This document shows positions 1-5,340 of a stretch of DNA of 7,141 nt, in pieces (the stretch's first letter is position 1; every line of letters starts with the position of its first letter). Position numbers and translations under genes: made by a program. The notes under the pieces are model-generated. The model made no database searches, was not told where the DNA came from, and was given only the letters and a program-made list of their open reading frames with translations. This DNA comes from Rickettsia typhi (GTDB lineage: Bacteria > Pseudomonadota > Alphaproteobacteria > Rickettsiales > UBA1997), in contig CAMASZ010000062.1 of the NCBI GenBank assembly GCA_945861125.1, forward strand, positions 1-7,141. Direction: 5' to 3'.

Positions 1-1459
1 CATAAAATTGGGCTTCTTTTTGTGATAAATTATATTTAAATCTAGTATAAATTCTTTTTATTAAGAGACTAAATGAAACAAATAAAGAAGTAATTAAAAG
101 AGTTACCCATCCACCTTCATAAAATTTTTCAAAAATAGTAATTGTTAAAATACTAAAACAAACAATAAATCCGATTGATGATGTTAGTAGTTTTCTTAAC
201 CATTTTGGTTGCCTTCTTCTATGACGTAACCAGTATATACTTAGCCCCAATAATGATAATGAGAAAGTAATAAATACATTAATTGAATAAAGAACTACCA
301 ACATGTGAACCGATCCGCCAGTGATTAGTAAAGTTATAATCGCTGATATTGCCATAAATAAAACACCATTTTTGACCACTAATCTACTTGAAAGAGAGCT
401 AAAAGATTTGGGCATCCACTCATCAGAAGCCATGCTAGCAACAACATTGGGACCAGCTAGAAATCCTGCATTAGCAGCAACTATTAATAATCCTGCTTCA
501 AAAATTAAAACCATTGGTACAAATATTTTTCCAATATCTAAATCATTGTAAACCCAATTTTCTGTAATCGCGTAAAACACCGTAGCATTAAGAGTCTGCC
601 CCTCAATCTTCGTAACTCCCCATAGTAAATAAATAATAATAATTCCTGCGGCCATAAATGCTAAAGAAATTGCCACTAAGAACATGGTAATCTTGGCAGT
701 TCTAACTTTTGGTTCACTTAAAGTATTAACATTATTTGAAACCGCTTCCAAACCAGTATAAGTTCCGCCACCCATCGAAAAAGCTTTTAAAAAAATCGAT
801 ATAACAAAAAACCATCCGAGAGAATCTTTCATTTCTGAAGTTTCGTTGATAGCCTTTGGAACCAAATGTGACAAGCCATAATGATGATCAGCAATACCAT
901 ATACAATCAGAAAAAAATGCGTAATTATAAAACCTAAAAATATTGGCATTAGAAATTTTATTGATTCTTTCATACCTCTTAAATTGAGAAGCGCCAATAG
1001 AGCAACAAAAAATATTGCTATAATTAATTTTGCTTTCTGGAATTCATTAGGCAAGAAACTAAAAATTGCATCAACACCGCTTGCAATTGAAATAGCAATA
1101 GTAAGAACATAGTCAATTATTAATGCCGAACCAGAAACAACTCCAGCATATTTTCCTAGTAATCTTGTTGCAACTCTGTAGCCTCCTCCACCGTTTGGAA
1201 ATAACTCAATTACCTGCACATAGGCATAGGAAATTATAAAAACCGTTAAAGCAGTTGCTATAGCTAGATATATTGCCAGTTCTTCGTGAGTCCCTAGGGC
1301 GAGAAAGGCTTCTTCAGGACCATAACATGATGATGATATTCCATCTGCGCCCAAACCAACCCAAGCTAAAAAAGCAATTAGAGAAATACTCTTTCTTGTT
1401 TCTTTATCAAAAAAATCACGTGGAATACCAAATAAAAAATTTCTTATTTTTAAGAACAT
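1..1459 (-). CDS. APC-superfamily permease (amino acid or cation transporter), C-terminus cut by window edge
   Basis: This is an inner-membrane secondary transporter. The frame is open from an ATG at 1459 down to the window edge, giving 486 complete residues without a stop, so the C-terminus lies outside. I count about 12 hydrophobic segments. The first contains a helix-breaking GADGISSS stretch followed by CYGPEEA (about residues 37-51), the unwound TM1 substrate site typical of APC transporters. ELFPNGGGGYRVATRLLG follows TM2, and EKFYEGGWVTLL (from residue 444) precedes the last helix. These features fit the large 'APC family permease' group, which is distantly related to the KimA/YdaO potassium importers and to amino-acid permeases. 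That group often has a soluble C-terminal tail, which would be the missing part. Substrate cannot be assigned: amino acid or K+ are both possible. The start lies 13 bp after the trpF stop with no clear Shine-Dalgarno sequence, so it is probably translated from the trpF message. Confidence 0.88.
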   Translation of the reverse strand, partial: MFLKIRNFLFGIPRDFFDKETRKSISLIAFLAWVGLGADGISSSCYGPEEAFLALGTHEELAIYLAIATALTVFIISYAYVQVIELFPNGGGGYRVATRLLGKYAGVVSGSALIIDYVLTIAISIASGVDAIFSFLPNEFQKAKLIIAIFFVALLALLNLRGMKESIKFLMPIFLGFIITHFFLIVYGIADHHYGLSHLVPKAINETSEMKDSLGWFFVISIFLKAFSMGGGTYTGLEAVSNNVNTLSEPKVRTAKITMFLVAISLAFMAAGIIIIYLLWGVTKIEGQTLNATVFYAITENWVYNDLDIGKIFVPMVLIFEAGLLIVAANAGFLAGPNVVASMASDEWMPKSFSSLSSRLVVKNGVLFMAISAIITLLITGGSVHMLVVLYSINVFITFSLSLLGLSIYWLRHRRRQPKWLRKLLTSSIGFIVCFSILTITIFEKFYEGGWVTLLITSLFVSFSLLIKRIYTRFKYNLSQKEAQFY

Positions 1460-1472
1460 GTTGAATAAAATT

Positions 1473-2111
1473 CTATAAATTCTGTACTGAAATATTTTGT
1501 TTTAAAAAAGACATTAATTCATTTATTAATTCTTTAGATTTCTTGCCTTTAATTATCTCAATACCAGAAGAAATATCAAGCATTTTAGCTCTAGTAACTT
1601 CTAAAGCTTGACAAATATTATCTATGTTTAAACCTCCCGATAAAAACCACTCTTTTTGATGATGAAAATTTTTTAGAATTTCCCAGTCAAAATAATTACC
1701 ACTACCAGCTATTTTATTATCAAATAAAAATAAGTCGGCGACAAAATTAAACTGATTAACATTTTGCAAATCTTCTTTGCAACTTATTCTAAAGGCTTTA
1801 ATTATTTTTATTTTTGGAAAAAAACTTTTAACTTTTTCTAAAAATTCAACATTTTCATCTCCATGAAATTGCCAAAAATCAATATCAAGATTATCATTTA
1901 ATTGTTTTAAAAAATCTAATGAAGGATTGACCAATACCGATACCTTTTGAACATCATCATCAATTATATTAGAAAAAAGAAATTTAGCGGATTCTATGTT
2001 AAGATAGCGCGGTGATTTTTCGTAAAAGACGAAGCCAACAAAGTCACAACCACAAGATATTGCAAACTTAAGTGGCTCTAACTCTGTAAAACCACATAAT
2101 TTAATTTTCAT
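1473..2111 (-). CDS. trpF: Phosphoribosylanthranilate isomerase (TrpF)
   Basis: It catalyses the Amadori rearrangement of N-(5-phosphoribosyl)anthranilate to the 1-deoxyribulose form (CdRP), the third step of tryptophan synthesis, in the cytoplasm. The 212-residue length is normal for a stand-alone (beta/alpha)8 TrpF. Family motifs occur in order. KLCGF near the N-terminus carries the catalytic base Cys6. GFVFYEKSPRYL (26-37) holds the conserved SPR. WQFHGDE (80-86) stands in place of the usual QLHG. LFDNKIAGSGNYFDW carries the presumed general acid Asp131 and a GxGxxFDW signature. FLSGGLNIDNI (156-166) and LDISSGIE (178-185) form the phosphate-binding loops. The ATG at 2111 lies 3 bp after the ybaB stop, indicating one operon. 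No other trp gene is visible in the window, which is unusual because trpF commonly sits with trpB and trpA. All catalytic residues are present, so it looks functional. Confidence 0.96.
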   Translation of the reverse strand: MKIKLCGFTELEPLKFAISCGCDFVGFVFYEKSPRYLNIESAKFLFSNIIDDDVQKVSVLVNPSLDFLKQLNDNLDIDFWQFHGDENVEFLEKVKSFFPKIKIIKAFRISCKEDLQNVNQFNFVADLFLFDNKIAGSGNYFDWEILKNFHHQKEWFLSGGLNIDNICQALEVTRAKMLDISSGIEIIKGKKSKELINELMSFLKQNISVQNL

Positions 2112-2114
2112 ACA

Positions 2115-2429
2115 TTAAAATTTAAAACCTGCTGGCAATGAAATTCCGTTGGTTGCCATCTTAATTGAACTATTTGAGCCTTCATCAATTTTATTTTTGG
2201 CATCATTAAATGCTGCAATTATTAAGTCTTCTAAAATTTCTTTTTCATCAACTTTAATTAGCGATTCATCAATAAAAACTTTTTTTAATTTATGATTTCC
2301 ACTAACAACAACTTTAACTAGACCCCCACCAGAAGAGCCTTCATAATCAGTATTAGCGAGATCCTCCTCGATTTTTTTCATTTTCGCCTGCACTTCTTGC
2401 GCCTGCTTCATTAGTAATTTTAGGTCCAT
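2115..2429 (-). CDS. ybaB: YbaB/EbfC family nucleoid-associated protein
   Basis: This is a small DNA-binding protein of the YbaB/EbfC family. Known members form homodimers, bind DNA and act as nucleoid-associated regulators. At 104 residues it is full length. It begins with an amphipathic, coiled-coil-like helix (MKQAQEVQAKMKKIEEDL, residues 7-24). A central GGGLVKVVVSGNHKLKKV stretch follows, with the family's G-x-V-x-V-x-x-xG pattern. The C-terminal helix (ILEDLIIAAFNDAKNKI) is followed by the usual LPAGFKF-type end. The start codon lies inside the end of the carboxypeptidase gene (10-bp overlap), suggesting translational coupling, and the stop is 3 bp ahead of trpF. In many bacteria ybaB sits between dnaX and recR; neither is present here, so the gene has a different neighbourhood. 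Confidence 0.94.
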   Translation of the reverse strand: MDLKLLMKQAQEVQAKMKKIEEDLANTDYEGSSGGGLVKVVVSGNHKLKKVFIDESLIKVDEKEILEDLIIAAFNDAKNKIDEGSNSSIKMATNGISLPAGFKF

Positions 2430-3598
2430 AACTTTGAGAAATATTTATTATAAAAAATTTTTACTTTATATTTTAAAATGTTAATTATTTTCCTTATATA
2501 GCCAACCTTGTCAACTGTTTCTTTGGCATATAAAGAATATTCAAAGTTTTTAAAATTTTTAATTTCTATTTTTAAATTAGCTACTTTTTTTGCTTTTAAT
2601 ATTGGTGCATATATGGGATCTTTATAAATAACACTCACTTTCACATCTTCAATATCTATTTCTCTTGGAACGGAAATTGAAACATCTTGATCAATAATCA
2701 TATCAACTTTTGACTTACTACCAAGCCATACATTAGCAGAAGATATAGTTTGGCCTTTGGTAAAAATATTTAGCTTCTTATATCTATTAAATCCATAATC
2801 AAATAAATCAGTTACCAATTGCTCTCTTTGCTTGGAAGTTTTAGCTTTATTAACTACAGCTATCAATCTTCTATTGTCTCGCTTTACTGTTGCTACAATG
2901 CCATATCCGCCTTGATTGGTATGGCCAGTCTTTCCACCAACTACACCGTCATAATTATTTCTTATAAGCGGATTGCGGTTCTGTTGGGTAATATTACGAT
3001 AAGTAAACTCTGGAATTTCAAAGTAGTGAACATATTCCGAAAACCTTTGATATAACTCCATGGTAAGAATCGCTAAATCTCTTAAAGTCATGTAGTGCCC
3101 ATCTTGATACAAACCATGAGGATTCATAAAATGGCTATTTCGCATATTTATTTCTTTGGACTTTAAGTTCATTAAACGCAAGAAATTTGCTATACCTCCC
3201 GCTGTTGATTCGGCCAACGCCGTAGCTGCATCATTTCCTGATACTACCAACAATCCTTTTAATAACTCTTCAACAGAAACAACATCTCCATAATTAAGGA
3301 ACATTGAAGAACCATATTTACGCCAAGCATCTTTTCCTATAAAACATTTATTATCAAGCTTCAAAGAACCGCTCTTTATCAGATCGAAAATTACATAAGC
3401 AGTCATTAATTTTGTCATTGAAGAAGGTGGCATAGGAACATCAGCATTTTTTGATAAAAATACTTCTTTAGTATCGGCATCAATTAGAAAATAGTAGTCA
3501 GAACTTGCAATTGATTGTGGCAACTCTTCTGCAAGAATATTTTTTGAAAAAAATAAAAATAAAATAGCGATGTTTAGTAATTTTAATTTTTTATTCAT
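2420..3598 (-). CDS. dacA: D-alanyl-D-alanine carboxypeptidase, PBP5/DacA type (peptidase S11)
   Basis: This periplasmic enzyme removes the terminal D-alanine from peptidoglycan pentapeptides and so limits cross-linking. The 392 residues are normal for the family. A signal peptide (about residues 1-23, cleavage after ILA) leads into the S11 domain. All three penicillin-binding motifs are intact: SMTK at 60-63 with nucleophile Ser60 and Lys63, SGN at 120-122, and KTG at 223-225 in VVGGKTGHTN. NPHGL (159-163) and the AESTAGG region are also typical. After about residue 270 comes a beta-rich PBP5 C-terminal domain. The protein ends in a lysine-rich amphipathic helix (YIRKIINILKYKVKIFYNK), as in PBP5/PBP6 membrane anchoring. 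It lies downstream of a SPOR lipoprotein, recalling the rlpA-dacA pairing of other proteobacteria. The ATG at 3598 is chosen because it directly precedes the signal peptide. No strong Shine-Dalgarno sequence is seen. Confidence 0.95.
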   Translation of the reverse strand: MNKKLKLLNIAILFLFFSKNILAEELPQSIASSDYYFLIDADTKEVFLSKNADVPMPPSSMTKLMTAYVIFDLIKSGSLKLDNKCFIGKDAWRKYGSSMFLNYGDVVSVEELLKGLLVVSGNDAATALAESTAGGIANFLRLMNLKSKEINMRNSHFMNPHGLYQDGHYMTLRDLAILTMELYQRFSEYVHYFEIPEFTYRNITQQNRNPLIRNNYDGVVGGKTGHTNQGGYGIVATVKRDNRRLIAVVNKAKTSKQREQLVTDLFDYGFNRYKKLNIFTKGQTISSANVWLGSKSKVDMIIDQDVSISVPREIDIEDVKVSVIYKDPIYAPILKAKKVANLKIEIKNFKNFEYSLYAKETVDKVGYIRKIINILKYKVKIFYNKYFSKLWT

Positions 3599-3691
3599 TA
3601 ATAATTAATAAATAATAGGAGAAGAGATCCCGCTATGAAAAAGTATGAAATAGTTCAAGCTACAAATAAAAATCAGAAATAAGAAATCTAC

Positions 3692-4423
3692 TTAGGATGA
3701 CCTTGGTATATTTTGTTTAGATTTTTTAGGCTTTTTATTGAGATTTTTTTTTAGGATATTTTCTTGTTTTATTTGTTGATCTATTTCTAGATTAGCTAAA
3801 TTTTGCTCATGATCATTTGCAAGTATTTTTTTTGTTTTATTTTTTCTTATCAAATCTTTTGTTTCAGCAATTATTGACTTACTAATTGCTATATCCGATT
3901 CAGATCTTTGTGAATTAATAAGATCGATTGATTCTTGAACAGATTCAATGCTAGCTAATAAATATTCTTTTTCTGAAGCATTTGTAGCAATACCATAAGA
4001 ATCATTTGCTGGAATTTCAATTAAATCAAACTCCTGACCTTTCGTTGAAAATGGAACATGGGTTCCCAAATTATAGCTTAATTCAAATATATTTTTAGGT
4101 AATGAATTTGATGGATTTGCCTGAGATAAATTATCGTAAACTTCGCGGTTAGGTAAATACTCTTTCAAAGGAACATCGAATTGATTAATGTCGACATATT
4201 GTGTATAGTCTTTTTCAGTAACATTTATAACCTTATTTGCTTGCGGAGCGTTTTCAATTAAAGGGCTTCTTCTTTGTTTGTTTATAAGATCAACTTGATC
4301 TTTATATTTCTTTTCAAAGTTAGCATTATATTTATTTTCTTTGCTACAAGAAAAAAGAAAAGTTAATGCAACAAGAATTATCAATAAATTTTTTAATTTA
4401 AAATTTCTACAAATTAAATTCAT
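3692..4423 (-). CDS. Lipoprotein of unknown function between SPOR protein and DacA
   Basis: I do not recognise a family. The 243-residue protein starts with a basic, hydrophobic signal (KLKNLLIILVALTFLFSC) ending in a lipobox, so Cys26 is the likely lipidated residue. It should be anchored in the membrane, facing the periplasm. The next 120 residues are mixed polar sequence with several aromatic-proline stretches (such as YVDINQFDVPLKEYLP and LGTHVPFSTKGQEFDLIEI), which look like a small folded domain. From about residue 150 the sequence is charged and rich in Gln, Asn, Ser, Ile and Lys, probably helical or coiled-coil. The extreme C-terminus (KKPKKSK) is strongly basic and could contact peptidoglycan or phospholipid. 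It follows the SPOR lipoprotein gene by 29 bp and is probably in the same transcript. Position suggests an envelope or division-associated role, which is inference only. The single in-frame ATG before the signal peptide decides the start. Confidence 0.85.
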   Translation of the reverse strand: MNLICRNFKLKNLLIILVALTFLFSCSKENKYNANFEKKYKDQVDLINKQRRSPLIENAPQANKVINVTEKDYTQYVDINQFDVPLKEYLPNREVYDNLSQANPSNSLPKNIFELSYNLGTHVPFSTKGQEFDLIEIPANDSYGIATNASEKEYLLASIESVQESIDLINSQRSESDIAISKSIIAETKDLIRKNKTKKILANDHEQNLANLEIDQQIKQENILKKNLNKKPKKSKQNIPRSS

Positions 4424-4452
4424 TTTATTTTAGAAAATAGCTTTTAAAGAAA

Positions 4453-5241
4453 TCATTTAATCTTGGTAACTATTGCATCATGACCAGATTTTTTAATTTT
4501 TTGCATTATTTGAATTGCCGAAGTTTTATCTTTAAATGGACCAATCAAAGCTCTGTAAATTACCTTATCGCCATCAATTGTTTCTAATTTTCCAGATCCA
4601 AATTTTTTCATTTTTAATAAACTTGCTTGAGCATTATCTTTACTTTCAAAAGAACCAATTTGCACATAAAACTTGCCAACTGCTGGATTATCATTTGAGG
4701 CTTTAAGATAAGTTATTTTTGAAGAAGCCTCTCGAGAAGGTTTTAAAACCTCTCTAATAGCATTAGCATCTACAGCTTCGGGTTGCTTTTCTTCTTTAAC
4801 TTCAGCAAGATCATATTCTTTTACCGGCTTCTCGGACTCTTCTTGTACAATATTTGAATTAGGCTCTGATCCTTGTAAATTGCTTGGTGGAGTTTTTTCA
4901 GTAATCTGATTGGAATTGTTTATATCGGTCTGTAATGGCTGTTTTTTGAAATTATTGGTGGTATTTTTAGAAAAACTTGGCTGAATTGTTTGTTGAATAT
5001 TATTAGCTGATACAGCTCCAAAATCAGATTTAGGAACAACACCATTATTGCCAATTTTTCTGGCAGCCTCTTGAGCAGCAATTGCTTGAACATTTAACTC
5101 AGGAACTCTGGTATTGATTTTTCTAGCCTTACCTTGCAAATCAACAATCCTAATATTTGCATGATTGTTAGAACCCAATGAACAGGAAAACAATATTGTT
5201 AATAAAAATAAGGAATATGTTTTTAAGAAAAAGTTTTGCAT
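4453..5241 (-). CDS. SPOR-domain lipoprotein (RlpA-like position, no visible catalytic domain)
   Basis: This is a predicted lipoprotein that binds peptidoglycan at division sites. The signal sequence ends in a lipobox (LTILFSC), making Cys20 the lipid-bearing residue. Close behind is an ordered segment, IVDLQGKARKINTRVPELN (residues 32-50). A long linker rich in Asn, Gln, Ser, Pro and Glu (roughly 60-185) looks disordered. The last 74 residues (189-262) form a SPOR domain: YVQIGSF opens the first strand and YRALIGPF the third, with two Lys-rich helices. SPOR domains bind glycan strands lacking stem peptides. RlpA proteins, which often sit just upstream of dacA, carry a double-psi beta-barrel lytic transglycosylase domain. 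I find no such domain in this 262-residue protein, so the rlpA symbol is withheld. A promoter candidate lies 70-100 bp upstream. No Shine-Dalgarno sequence is evident before the ATG. Confidence 0.88.
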   Translation of the reverse strand: MQNFFLKTYSLFLLTILFSCSLGSNNHANIRIVDLQGKARKINTRVPELNVQAIAAQEAARKIGNNGVVPKSDFGAVSANNIQQTIQPSFSKNTTNNFKKQPLQTDINNSNQITEKTPPSNLQGSEPNSNIVQEESEKPVKEYDLAEVKEEKQPEAVDANAIREVLKPSREASSKITYLKASNDNPAVGKFYVQIGSFESKDNAQASLLKMKKFGSGKLETIDGDKVIYRALIGPFKDKTSAIQIMQKIKKSGHDAIVTKIK

Positions 5242-5311
5242 TATGTTTAAAATTAATTTGCTCTAGCTAGAAAATAAAATCACTGTTTAATAAATACAAC
5301 ATTTAAATTAA

Positions 5312-5340
5312 ATTTTATCAGTTCTGTTTAAATTCATCAA
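5312..5340 (-). promoter_or_regulatory. Candidate sigma-70 promoter for the SPOR lipoprotein operon
   Basis: Reading the minus strand, TTGATG (5340-5335) and TAAAAT (5317-5312) are separated by exactly 17 bp. A TG dinucleotide one base before the -10 makes it an extended -10. The -35 matches consensus at 4 of 6 positions and the -10 at 5 of 6. Transcription would start near 5305, about 60 bases ahead of the SPOR gene ATG. The -35 overlaps the stop codon of the ATPase gene. In such AT-rich DNA chance matches are common, so this is tentative. Confidence 0.35.

Noticed and set aside
321..551. Plus-strand open frame of 76 codons
   Set aside because: It lies wholly inside the permease gene on the opposite strand, whose protein shows clear family motifs. 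It is a shadow frame.
3617..3682. Plus-strand AGGAG followed by an ATG and a 15-residue reading frame in the spacer upstream of dacA
   Set aside because: The spacing from AGGAG to ATG is long (13 bases), the peptide has no recognisable character, and the other genes here barely use Shine-Dalgarno sequences. Chance is the simplest explanation.
3599..3691. Possible promoter or terminator in the spacer between the unknown lipoprotein and dacA
   Set aside because: A TTGAAC hexamer is present on the minus strand but no good -10 lies at the right distance, and no GC stem followed by a T run was found.
5263..5270. CTAGCTAG palindrome upstream of the SPOR gene
   Set aside because: It is an 8-bp palindrome with no loop or flanking symmetry, too short to support an operator or terminator call.
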